Below are positions 36,272-50,197 of a DNA stretch of 64,000 nucleotides, one piece after another. Each line of letters begins with the position of its first letter. The first letter of the stretch is position 1. Source of the DNA: Sipunculus nudus (lineage: Eukaryota > Annelida > Sipuncula > Golfingiida > Sipunculidae); NCBI GenBank assembly GCA_026874595.1, contig CM049306.1, positions 60,334,019-60,398,018 on the forward strand, in the 5' to 3' direction. Position numbers and translations under genes: made by a program. The notes beneath the pieces were generated by a model. That model did no database searches, was not told where the DNA came from, and worked only from the letters and a program-made list of their open reading frames with translations.

Positions 36272-39213
36272 GTGAGTCTTATCATTACCTTTTTTTGTGT
36301 ATTTACCACCCTTCGCCCACCTGGTATATTTCCTACCCAGCACTATTTTTATACCCGTAAGTTTACATGTAGCTGAGCAACCCAGAGTAAGTTTCCCTTG
36401 TTGTATAGAGGTAAATATTTACTCTTGCTCGAGGTCAGCACGCTCAATGATGTGCTGTAGAGCGGAGGTGGCAATTCCAGTTCAATACTATACATGGCAC
36501 AAAGAATATACTAGTTCACGAAACAGCTCAAAGAGACGCACGTGAAACGCCGGGTTCATGCATAATTGACAGAATCGGGTGTCTGTAGAGGGAATTAAGG
36601 ACTCGATTAAAACTCGAACCTGGTTGAAGAGAAAATATTCGATGCTAAATGCATAAATATCTTTTAAGATCAACTGTAAGTTTTTCAGACGAACAACAAG
36701 TGCATTAATCCTGAAACTGAAAAGTCTCTAATTCATGTAACAGACCTTGTACAGTGTGTAAGGGGGGGGGGGCTTAAGAATCACTGATTAGGTGAGAAAT
36801 CTTTTATATTTTGAGGCGTTGATTTCGGGTGTTTCAGTAGTCGAACATAACTCACAACATAACTCGTACAACCATGAACAGAATCTCATGAAATTTTTCG
36901 GCAATGGACAAAGGAAGAATCGGTTAGATTTTAGTGTGGTCCCGCACATGATCAGGTTTCAGGAACGTCATCAAGGAATATTCACAAGTGTAAAGTCACT
37001 TGTGCACGAATGAACCTGGGAATAGGGGTGGAATAAGGGAATGAAAACACGGTTTTGGGAGTATCCTACCATAGGGACCCCTCACATGACGGAGGCTTGC
37101 ATACTTTAGCATGCAGATATCTAGTTATCTTGTATAAATAAAGTCAGGGCGATGAGAATGTTATAATAACTGCGTCTAGATTAAAGAGATTCGGATTACT
37201 TTGTTATGCCCCACTAACGTCGCCGGATTACGGTCTGTACGGAAAAGCCAATAAGCTGATCACCATTTTAACCATTATGAAACTTGTTTGAAATAAATGA
37301 AACTCCTTTCGAGAGATGAAGAGAAAACATCTTCTGCCCATAAATATCTAAAAATGTATAGAAATGAAACAGCTTACTTGCCTTCTGATACCGTTATTTC
37401 GTGAGACAACATGTATTGAAGGGCAACATATACATATTTTACACAAGATAATATATGGATCATTCTTTGTTGACCTTAAAGTTCGTGTTGACATTCAACT
37501 ATATTATAATTCAGGATTTATGAAAAGGGGTCGAACCAAGGAGGACTAATAACATTACCTAAAAGAAGGGCCAAAGGTTCGGGTCGCAAAACGTTGTATG
37601 AAACCCCTTAAAAAGGTTTGCGGCGGCTGAAAGGGGGGGGGGGGGAGGCTACTGGCTTCAATATTTAATGTAACTACTAAAGCAAAAAACTTGCAAACAA
37701 AATGTCACAAAACACGGAAATATTCATCCAGTTATCATTTCCTATTGCAAATACCTTATAATGAGAAGGAAGTCTTAGTTGCAGAGGTGTAGTACATAGG
37801 GCACTGAGCTGGTCATCGAAAGTTGTAAAAGTAACTCGTTGGCAATAGCAACATCTCCCCATGACTAATGATTTAGGAAAATCACACATAAAGCATCTGA
37901 AGTTCTCGATACCAGCTCCGCGGAGAGATAAGGTCAGAATTGATATCCCGCTTCTCTTAACCTCAACCTTTTGTATACTGAATAAAAAATACATCCTGCT
38001 CATTTTGTGTAGCTCACACTACCAAATGGTCTTCTATGCTTCCTATGGTTTTAAAATATCACAGTCCTAGAGCGACAATTTCCCAAATCACTCTGTCAAT
38101 CTTCTACCTTCATTCTTCTACCTCGATTGCCCCGTGATAAAAATGTCTGAAAATCAAATAGACCTTTCGTTAGGTTGTTGATTTTTAGGCATGGGTTCTG
38201 TGCTTTAAGGTCAAAATTTTAAATATGCGACAATCGCTTTCGTTGGTCCGATTACACAGGTTCTGGCATAGGGCCAAGAATCATGCAGACCAAAACTTGC
38301 GGCTGTCGTGTATTTAATTTTTTTTTTGGAGCTTGATGCACCATGCGATTCCATGCTCTCATTGGTCTAATTGCAAATCTTTAATTATGCTGCTGGAATA
38401 CAAATCAGCGGTTAAAACAAACAGAGATCTGAGATAATTTCAGTATATATCCGCTGTACTGTAGCTTACTTGTAAAACTCTCTCTATATATATAAAACGA
38501 AAAATCTGGTAAGAAACCAATCTATCAGACTAATATAGTGTTAAAAAGAAATCAATATTTCTTGCAGTTTCGCTTATCAGACCGTACCAAGCTCAGGTGG
38601 TACGACAATCACTGTGAAGGTACGTTTATCCGTAGCAACGGATCAGATAACCTCGGCCCCCGTGACAGGTCCTCATTGTTCAATTCATGTACAAGTAAAA
38701 TGTCTTGCGCTTTTTTCAATATATCAGTGAAGACTGAATCTCATTTCCTGCATAGTATCTTTTCCTGATAGCCTCGTCCGGTATGAAATAAATTCTTTAC
38801 TTAATTAGACCATATCTTTGTATTACGCTATTTGTTTTGGTTTGTTTAATTTATTTTTGGGGGGGGGGGGGGGGTTTGGCCACGAGAGGGCGATACTAAA
38901 TAATTGACCTATCGCGCACGTCTCTTGAGTGGCTGACTGATCAGCCCAGTTTCCCTCGCGAAGAGGATTATTCCGTTAAGAGTTACGGTGAACTGATGAT
39001 CTATTGCGCTATTGGCGTAAAATTTTCATAAAATATAGATAATTCCCGATCTCCAGTGCACTTTACTCTACAATTGGGAAACTTCCTTGTGGGTAATTTA
39101 TAAAAGATGAGTCAGGGGTAGACGTGGTAGACGAGTCAACCAATCAACTATGTCGCTCATTGGCGGCGAAACCAAATTTTCATTGGGGGGCCCAATAGTA
39201 GACCAATATATAA

Positions 39214-39262
<49 letters not shown>

Positions 39263-39364
39263 TACACATATTCATGCATATATATATATTATTTATATAT
39301 ATATATATATTTATACATATATATATATAAATTTATATTTATATATATATTATGAATATATTAA

Positions 39365-39425
<61 letters not shown>

Positions 39426-42400
39426 GGCCGTAGGCGACCCAAATGGCGGGGACAGTAAGCGGTTTGAGGGGGAAATCCCCGACGGGGGAGGGTGTGGGAC
39501 GGGGTGTACCCCTCCCAGGGTGTGGAAAATTTTGAAAAAAAAACTGTATGTAAACTACTGCATTCTGATGCATTTTTGCTGTCATTTATAAGTCAATGCT
39601 TACTTAGTAAAACAGTAACTCCTTGTTAAGAGATTGTTATTTGTCTGCCAATGGATGCATTTTGACACAGAATATAAACTTTGTAAATATGGTATACTAC
39701 AAGTACTGGGGGCGCGAAGCGCCCGAGCGGAGGAATTTGTTGGGCCCCCCCCCCCCCCCCCCCCCCCGATTTCGCCGCCTGTGTCGCTTTCTCCGCACAC
39801 ACCCTCCCTCCCACCCCATCCACCTTGGGGGAAATACGACGCTTTCAGTCTTACGTGTGGATTGCAGTTCCATATAAATAGCCACTAATACATTGTTACT
39901 CTAGAGATCCTGAGGTATTGATGCTGGTTTCAAGTAGATGTATTTTCCTGATTAAATCTTTTTTTTTTTTGTAAAAGTTTAACATGACAAGGAACATTTT
40001 ATGACGTTATGAATTTATAGTTTATTCAACGGCAGAATGCGGCAGAAAATTCAAGCGAATTTTACGAATTGCGTGACCAAAATGTTTTCTAGGTTTATGT
40101 CGAGATTATTTACTGACTGAGTGTTCTTCAAGGATAAGATACGATAAGGTAAATTCATTAAGCCCCTCAAAATACAGGAATTCGGTTATATGTGGTTGTA
40201 ATACATGCAGACCAACTATATACGAAAGCCTAAATTACTAAAACACAATACACCAAGACTAAAGACTGATGACTAGCACATACATCAATGACTAGGCAAT
40301 GGTCATACGCACAGTTTACTTCATTAGCAGCGCACTGACATCCACGATATCATTTTATCATTGCATGTACCTGTCCGTATTTGTGTACACCTTGAAATAT
40401 AATTCAATTCTAACGGCACGTCCCAAAGGACAATGACCCATACGGACGCGTGATGAAGGGCACATAGACATATAGGCCTACCTACCTGTTCTTGAATGCT
40501 CAAGAATTTGAATAAATTTGTGATTATTTAATGAAGAGGTATTTGTGTAGCGCTTTTATGTTCACTGCGGTTGGAAAGAAGAGTGTTTTTCATTGGATAA
40601 TTAATTCCAAGCATGTAATGATATCGTGATATAAATGGCAGGTCGGTGAAGGTGCGTTAAAATAAAACACCGAGAATGGCCGTCGAGGCAAGTAGTCAAG
40701 CTGACGAGCCCTATCTTGCCAGTGAATCTAAAGTGAATCCTTAAGTGCCAGTTTTTAAAGTATAGTTTCACTTTTAAGATAGATACTTCATAAATACTTT
40801 GCATGAGTCATTCAGTAACATTGCATAAAAGGGAAATAAAATTTAGACATGCAGTGTTGAGGTCTTTCAGGTGTTATCTAGGTGCAGGTAAAGAATAGAG
40901 TTATATCAGCTCTCATTTTTGCTACCCTATACATTTTTTCACTTATTATTACTAACTTATCTTGCCAGTAATCGGAGCCCATTATTTTGCGCTTGAAAAC
41001 CAGTGTAATGCACCCCAAATACAACAGGTGGCGCTATGACAGGTGAACATTTTGTTACACCGGCCATAAGAATCATATGCCTAAAGATAATTTGTAAATC
41101 AATGAACAACAGGTGAAATAAAAGTATTTTCAAACCCTACTAAACACATTTTATGAACAGAATAAAAAAACCCGGATACAGGGTAATAAACTGTCTGCCT
41201 TGATACACAATCGTAATGCCAACAGGTGGCGCTTCAATAGCCCTTCGAAAAGGTAATTTGAATATTAATAGATTTCTGGAGAAATAACGAATATTACCCC
41301 CCCCCCCCACACACACAATTTGCATCTTTCGTGACAGTTCAAGAGCAAAAACGTACATATCCCAGATGTGGCCAAAGAGTCGTTGCGTGACAAAGGTTCA
41401 GTGCAACCACCGTCAGTTAGATAAAGATTCCCAATAAGTCAAGTCAAATAAATTGATATTGTTGATACCTCTTTGAAATCATCTAATGATGTCTTAATCT
41501 AAAGATTTGTTATATAACGGACAGACTCTTCTTAATTATAAAAATTAATAAATAATCACTTTAACATTATATATCATAAAAAATAATTTAAATATTAATT
41601 AATCGATGATTGCTCTTTTGGGCAAAAAAAAATACTCAGCTTGAGAAATCCAGTGAAAGTAACGAGCTTAATATTTCACGAACACCGTGGACATGTGTAT
41701 CTGTGGTGCTGTACAATAATTCAACATCAAACATATGTTCATGATGACATTACTTGCATTAATAAAGCATGGTATCATGACTGAAATATTTATATCCAAT
41801 TTTGTAATATTAAGAATAAATAATGCATGTGTTAGACAAAAGAGTTCGTTTCTTGGGCCATTTATTATTCAGAAATCAGTGCTACAGGTCGATTTTATAT
41901 TTTATTTTTTATCTTTTCATTACAGGTTTCAGTTAAAAATCGGTAAATTTACTTAAAGGCACATAATCAGTTGCAACAATAAGTGTAGCATCTCTCGCTA
42001 TATATTTGGCTGAATACAGAGTTTTACCAGCAAAATCATCACCGCATATGGACTTTCTATCTAAGTTTACCTGTGTTGTGATTTGTAATGGTTCTGTGAG
42101 TAAACACAGTCCACGTGTATCTATTTACCATTTACAAGACTGCATGACCAGAGGTCAGATCTTGAGCACGCGCCACAAACCCAAACAAGAAGAAATAGGA
42201 AAGAGGAAACACAGAGAAACAACGATGAGAAGCTTGAGAAATATTGATACGTGAGTTTGCTGGGATCGGCCACCAGGTCACGTGTGCTATGTTTATGTTT
42301 AGCACTACTGACCACAAGCTTATTTCCACTTGGGTAGAGGAGTAAGCTAAAAATTTCAGAATGAAATATTTACAGATATTTAAGATACCTAGTGTGTAAA

Positions 42401-44907
42401 TCGGTCCCTTTAAAACAAAATAATTTTTTAAGGGGGGGGGGGGGGGTGCATGAAAAACCAACCTTTTTAGTACTTATCTTGCGCCCATGCATTTGAATGA
42501 TCAAACTTCGCTGCAGGCTTCTGCTATTACTGTATTTACTTTTTGAAACTTGTTTACTGTTAAACTAGAAAAAAAATTCTATGTATTCTTACAGGAGCTG
42601 ACATCAACGCCCAAGTTCGTGGTAGGACGTGTTGACCGATTTGACCTTGACCAAGGATCTATCGGCAACTGCTGGTACATAGCGGCAGCAGCCACGGTGG
42701 CCTGTTATAAAGAACTGTTCAACAAAGTCGTCCCGGCCAACCAAACCTTTCTTAAAGGAGAATACGCAGGTAAGCTGGCCCAAGTGTACAAGTGTGATGA
42801 CAAAACAATATTCCTGGTATTCAGTTTTCGCTGATCGTGTATTAAATGTAAATTTTCAGAACTTTTTTAACTTTATGTATGTGGCTTTAATGAGATGGCG
42901 ACTGATATAAACTACATGCCGATAAATGTTGCGTATATATGATTTTTTGTTCACATTCTGGTAAAAGACACATACTGGAAATTCGTGTTTTACAGTAAAG
43001 ATATACTGGCCGAAACTTATTGGTAAGGTAAGGTTAAAACTGTTCATCATATATTCTGAAAAAGTATACGTATGCAACATATTAAGTAAATTACTCTGCA
43101 TGATATATATAGCATAATATACTTTTTTTTACTTCAATCGACAACCCGGCATTAGCAAATTCGGTCTCAATAAATATGTAAATGCATTAACGGATCAAAA
43201 CTTTCGGGCAAAGGTTATGCAAGAAACGGCCGCTGAAGAAACGGTTACTAGCATAAAACTTAAGACACTGCTCTGGATGTGCGCATCATGTATAGATAAG
43301 GTATAGGCCTATAAAACTAAGCAGTGATTTGATTATTTTATGTGTGTTCGCTTATTCGGCATTTGATAGACTGAAGGACTTAAAATTTGCGAAACACATA
43401 AACAAAAATTTATTCAAGGATTCATGGTTATACTGATAAGCTATAACAGAAAAAAAACACGGAGCTAACAATTGGGGGGGGGGGGGGGTACCAAAGAAAC
43501 ACCATTAATTATATAGATATACCTCAGGATATATTACAACCGGGTACATATTTTGCAGTATGATTCATAGCAGGTTAGATATATAATTATCCTCATCACT
43601 TCCATTCCTAAATTGACCGACATCCTTATTTCTTGCGTCATCATTAAAAAAAATGATATGTTTATCATTTATGTCGCGTGTACTGTATTTATGCACATAC
43701 GATTTAGCCTTGGCCAGCAGGGTGCAAGTCCAGATTTATTTGCCGTATGACGCCGACTAATCGTTATGTCAATAGGCTATCTGGGGCCTTCATTCAACAC
43801 ACGTTCTGAAGCCTGTGTAAAGTACATTTCAGCCATGAACGACATACATACTCAGGTACATGAACCACTAGTCCATACCCTTACAGTTTATATGCTGATG
43901 AAAGTACCAATTATCTCCTTTACAAAGTTCTTTACAAAGCGCTGGGTTCTTCTTGACACCTGTGATCGCTGTCGATCCTTTAATTTTAACACTCGTTTAC
44001 AGAAGTAAGCAAACGGTTTCATGGCGATATTTTGGCAGGTACAAATCTATTTTAAGGAAATAATAGGTGATTCAACCCCTTTCAACTTTGTGTTAGTACA
44101 TCCCATTTTTGTAATAAAAATTGGGTATTCAATGTGAAAATATAGCACTAAAAAGCCTTTATATCAAAACATTGGCAATATAAAGTTATCTGTGTGTGCT
44201 TTTAGAATATTACATGTTCTTCTTGCGTTGGGATAGGTCCACGCTTGGTGTTTGTTTATCTTGGTTGAGATCACTGGCGTAGTTTCCGATAGATGGCGGT
44301 ATCATGTTGAAATTGTCAGGACATATGGGGAAATGTGAAAAATTGTCTCCTTAGGACACACATGGCATTGTACCGACACTTCAAGACCATTCCGAGGCGT
44401 GGCCACAAAGCGATTGCGGGACAAAATACGCTGATTTCAGAGGCATGGCCACAGAGCAGTTGCGTGACAACGGATTAGTGCCACCATCGTCAGTCGTTAT
44501 ATAGATGTGGGATACCTTGTAGCATGAAACACCCTGTCGGAGTTGTTTAGTGCATGTGATGTAACCTTCTAATAATGTTGTTTGTCTTTTTCTTTTCAGG
44601 CATCTTTCACTTCTACTTCTGGCGGTACGGGAAGTGGGTTGAGGTGGTCATAGACGACCGACTACCGACATATCGGGGCCAGAGACTGTGCTTCTGTAAA
44701 AACAGAGAGGAACCCAACGAATTCTGGAGCGCACTGCTCGAAAAGGCTTATGCCAAGTGAGTAGTGTTTATTAAGCATTTCTATCACTAATTATAAGGTA
44801 AAATCTTTTTTATATAAATTTATATATATGTATTATGTGGTATTTTATGCATGCTATATAAGTAAATACGAAGCTACTTATTCCAAATGGCATACACGTG
44901 TTCCTTA

Positions 44908-44961
<54 letters not shown>

Positions 44962-47900
44962 GGCTCAACAAAATATTAACTCTTGGTACAATTCTGGGAA
45001 CAAATCTATGGTGAGAGCGGGCGGTTTTTTAAAATAACTGGCTGAGACACAATTCTTGGAACTTTTTAAAGCTTGTCAGGAGAAAAATACAAAAAAATGC
45101 TTTAATTCTTGAAATGTTACATATTATCGACACCACTTTAAGCCCAAAATCCATATTTTTCTATACATTTATAAGGAATTGAGGCAAGAGCATAATAAGC
45201 AACATTAAAAACATCATTGAACAACGGGAGCGGTGATACCGTAGAACAATTATTTTTTGTGGCCTCAGATATTCTTGACAAAACATCATTGAAAATATCA
45301 AACAGCCAAAGGAAAGACACCGCTTGATAATTATCAATATATGTACGGTGGGGGATGCAACTCCGCCATCAGTCGTGGAAAATATTTAATCGAGAAATCT
45401 GCATTCTAAGGAATGCAAGCCTCCGCGATGCTCCCAACACCGTGTTTGCTGTCACTTATTCGGCCTATATTTCCAGGTTCATCCGGGCATATGTGACTGT
45501 ACATTTGTAAATATTTCCTGATGATGCACCTATATCCGGATCATGAACTGGATCCATATCAAAATATAATCGGCTCTTCATTGGCATATTCCCGAACTGC
45601 CCTGAACATTTCATGAGTTTCCCTTCATCTTTGCGTGGGTTATGTTGTGACCAAACACACACACACACACACACACACAACGGGGATGAGGCAATTATTT
45701 ATAAATAATGTTTCCACAGAGTGCATGGATCGTACGAGGCGCTGGAGGGAGGGTGGACCGAAGATGCCCTTGTCGACTTTACGGGCGGAGTAGGGGAGCG
45801 CCTCGACCTCAGGAACAAGGCGACGCTCCCCAGGAAACCCTTCCAGCTTTTACTTCAGACGTACAAGATGAACACGCTCATGGGCTGCTCCATAACGGTA
45901 AGTCCTATGTATCGGAAATACAGAGAGTGTGTTTATCCCAGCCTAAGGTATGGATTATGTCGAAAATAAGTTGTACATTTATATACCAGAAGTGTGTTGG
46001 AATAAGATGATTTCAGTCGTGTAGGTCACTGAAGCCCAGTGCCCCCAGGGGCCTGATTCATTAACATTACACTGGACTTAAGCCCAGTAGATGTCCTAAA
46101 TACAATGGGCACAGTCGAGACGTCATCAAGGAGACGCACAGAGACCACTAGGCTTGGGTCACCTACATGACTTAAGTCACCTTATTGCCACATACCCCAG
46201 GGGCCTGTTGCAATATCACGATTTAAAGCCGATATTAAGCCCAGCGTGTAACGACTCAAGTATGTTGCTTTAAAAAACAATAAGAAACAAGGGCTTAAGT
46301 CCTTGGAATACCATGCAGTGGCTTAATGTCAGGAAAAATGAAAGCATGCTTCCTCCAATCTCCTTTGTTGGGGGAAGTGATATTTCGGATAAAAGTCGGG
46401 TGGTATGTGGTAGCTACTATGGTAACTATAATTACTTCAAAATAGATCTAAACCTGATCAAATTTAGGTATGAAATAAGTCTTATGTCTGCCACTTAAAA
46501 TGCCATTGTAACAGACCCCTGGCGTCGTGTCCGTCATGTCTATCTTTTGCATTTTAAGATATTTTTTCATCAATTTAAAATGTAAACAATAATCGCATTG
46601 ACCGACACGTGAGATGTTTGGACGCTCTTATATTGAGGAAATGTATAATAAAAACGGACTTCTCTCACTTATTTCCCAGTTGAACTTTAAGATGTGTTGG
46701 CGATGGAATGGTGAAAGGCTTTCAGTCATATGTTATCATCAATTCATTATACCTTTATAAGACTATTAATTTCCGATTTGATATCAAGATCGGTATTAGC
46801 GAGAACCACAAAAATGTAACATAAAGACATAATTCATAGAAGCCGTAAGGATACATAGCATATACGATTAGGGATACGCGTAGTCGACAACCGCTGAAAT
46901 CAGAGTGTCATTTGTGTGTAGTGAGACATGGATTGAATGGTAAGGGGAAATAGAGGGAGATGTGTTGCATATTAGCATAGGTGTCTGGAACATGTCATTT
47001 GAACGAAAAAGCTATCGAAGATGTATACACATGCTAAAAATTCAGGTGGATAGGTAAAACCACAGCTGAGATACGAGTGATTAACACCCTAGGCAGATAA
47101 ACAGCTATGTTAGATATACACTCATGCAAACTCTCCGGCCGATAAGTCAAACCAGTCCTGAGATATTAGCATGGATGTCTGCAGCGTAAAGTGAATGTAG
47201 GTGGCGCCACCTGTCATATTAACGAAAAAACTATCCATAATGTCTATATGTGCAAAATTTCCGGCGAATAAGTCCAACCACTGCAGAGATATGAGTGATT
47301 TTAACCCAAAGGCAGACGAACAGATTGACGCTGTGCCAAAAAGGTTGTAATTGGCACTACAAGAGCTGTACTCATGCAAAACTTCAGCCCGATTGTTTAA
47401 ACAAGTCCCAAGATATGTGGGTTTATGTGTGAAACAGACGCAAAGATGGATGCTCTGCAGAGAGAAAAGGTCAGAGGTCAAACCAAAGTGAGGGCGCAGC
47501 AGTTCACATGTGCCAAATCAAAATTCAAAGTATCATAAAATTCCGTCCAGTGGTTACAGAGGAGTTCTCCGAAAACATATGCGGTATTGGCGGCAGCGTC
47601 TGGCTGAAAACATAGTATCCGCAAAACTCTGTTTTAGCGGATACAATTAAGTCATAATTTGACACTGGTAAAGTAATTTTTCACTTTTTTGCACCCCTAA
47701 CTTACATATGTCTCATTCCCATGATTTAACATGCCTTCATATACAGAGGCTTGCCTCTCAGACACGTTAAAGATGAGCGTCATGACCCATTGGTCACTTG
47801 TCTTTTTTTGTGTTTTAGGCTACGAAGGAGACCATGGAACACGAGCTTGATAACGGCTTAGTGATAGGCCACGCATACAGCGTTACCCGCGTCCTCAAGG

Positions 47901-48193
47901 TACGTGATGCGTTGACCTTATTGCTGTTGTGAAATTTTCATTGCAGCAGTAAACTAGCATTTATTATTACAAATTATCTTTTGCTATTGTTATCACATCA
48001 TGGTAACATTGTCACTGTTATACCTGTATTATACCATACTCCTTTTATATGTAAAATATCCTTCTTTGCCATTAGTGTGACTGACCCCCTCATCATCCCT
48101 GATACTGTATAAGGAATGATTTATCTTCAAGGGGGGGGGGGATTGACCTATAGGGGTTGGTTGGAGCAACGTAAACCTATACGAATTTTAAAT

Positions 48194-48226
<33 letters not shown>

Positions 48227-50123
48227 ATAATCAAATTTATATCCCTTGCCATGTGGCAAAATGTGGGGATATATATGAAATTATATCTATTACCGTTACA
48301 TCGGAAAACCAAAATTAGTTATTAGATTTATATGAGGGTAAGTTCTTGGCCTATAGCGTCAACATTGATGATTGAATGGGGAGGATCTTATGATATTATA
48401 ACCATGCTCTTTCTAACCCTTACCATTTATTATTAAGCAAAGATAACGCATGTTAACAGACTGAATTTTCCAGGTGATTATTGAAGGTAGAAAACACCGC
48501 CTTGTTCGACTCCGGAATCCTTGGGGACGGAAGGAATGGAGAGGGCCATGGAGTGATGGGTGAGCCATATACTGCGATATGACGTATATTTGTCAGTATT
48601 TAAATAACCATCAAGCTAGCCAAGAATGAAAAAAATAATAAAACCTATATGCATAGATTTCAGATCAATATATATTGCAAATAACTGGGTACTCCTTCCG
48701 TCAAGTTTTCAGAAATTGGTGCTTCTGTATAAGATTTTCCTCAATATAGGCCAATTGAACTGAAATTTCAAAATTGAGAATCACATTTTAAAGAAATGTG
48801 TGGCCCATTTCTTTGCAGGATTACAAGAACACACGTTTGATTAAAATAAACTATTTTAACTGGATGTTCAAATGCAAAATATCTTACTGGTTTGCCGACA
48901 CCCTCGACAAGACCACTGCTCAAAACATCAGTCAAAAACAGGCACTACTGGTCTTGTTTAAGCTATGAAGATCAACTTGCACAGAAAATTATTTTGATTA
49001 CTATACATCAATAATTGTTAAATGATATGAAATTTTACTAAAAATGGGCTGGTTATAGTTTTTCTTATTCCACATAAATTTCATATTTGTCAGCCACATT
49101 TTTATTCACTGGTTCGCTTGATTTTTTTTCTCAAATGTTCAATTATGACCTTAGATTGGCCTAATAGGTGTAAACTGTACCACAATATTTTGAGATAAAG
49201 TGAGATATAACATAATTAGAGCTTAAATTCTGACTTGATTCTCAGAATCATGATTGGAAAAGTTAGTCGTCTCTTACAAAAGATAACAATTTCCGTGCAG
49301 AATAAGCCAATGACATCCAAGGCCTTCCATGAAATTTCCATTTATATAGACATTTCCCTTTAATGTTCTTGGCCTTTTCTATTTCAAATTTTTCATCGCT
49401 ATCGAAACAGGTTTGACAGATATACCATATATAAATCGTATCTTTCAAAGTCAGGTATGTGAGGGCAGAGTTAAACATGTCAGCTGTCAGTCTCATAAGG
49501 AATCTTTAACTTCCGAATAAAAAAAAATTAAAACCAAATATATGTTGCACCACAAGTCTCGCACGACAGATAACGCTATCCATGATCAAAAAGCACCATA
49601 ATTTTCAAGGCAATCTCTCGAATAACTATTGTCACATTGGAGCTTTAGTTGAAATTTTACTCAAAATCTTAGTTACTTAAACTACTTTAAGTAACATTTC
49701 TGTATAACTACCGATGTTAAATTTGTGTATGCTGACAGGAACAAATGTGTAAAATGAAGTACATTCTTTAATTTCTAAATTTCTGCTCGCAGAATATCAG
49801 TCACTGTATCTTGCTTTCAGGTTTGCAGAGTATATTTCGCTAGGAATTGTCTAGGTGATAGGAAAACCTGTCTAGGACAAACGGTTACGGCTTGTACCAT
49901 GCTAACTATCGATATAGAAAAGTATGATTAAAAGTGAATCAAGATAAATGTACAAAATTTAGTCTTTCTGAAATAGTTTAACACTTTTCAATGATTATTC
50001 AATGGAATCAGTACTTTAAAAAGTCAGCAGATGTCCAGCAGATGAGCATCTATAATCAGTTAGATAATGTCCGCCTTTTGTTTAGGGGGGTCCCACATGA
50101 TGAGTAAATGAAACTGAAATCCA

Positions 50124-50197
<74 letters not shown>

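Larger units (their letters stand above)
36272..42594 (+). other. Calpain intron 1
   Basis: 6.3-kb intron. It holds an inverted copy of the 295-bp family, a partial CAGGGGCGG MITE, compound AT repeats, a C-rich repeat with 23 consecutive C, and several homopolymer G or C runs (38860-38874, 41298-41308, 42433-42447). No additional exon was recognised; exons 1 and 2 join directly in the family alignment. Confidence 0.8.

Noticed and set aside
39150-39591. Long Ile-Tyr repeat reading frames
   Set aside because: They are translations of (AT)n dinucleotide repeats on both strands and have no coding character.
39600-39888. Proline- or glycine-rich reading frames around 39.7 kb
   Set aside because: They arise from the 23-base C run read in different frames on both strands.
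45708-46010. Alternative-frame protein overlapping calpain exon 4
   Set aside because: It is a shadow of the exon 4 coding sequence; the calpain frame carries the conserved motifs.
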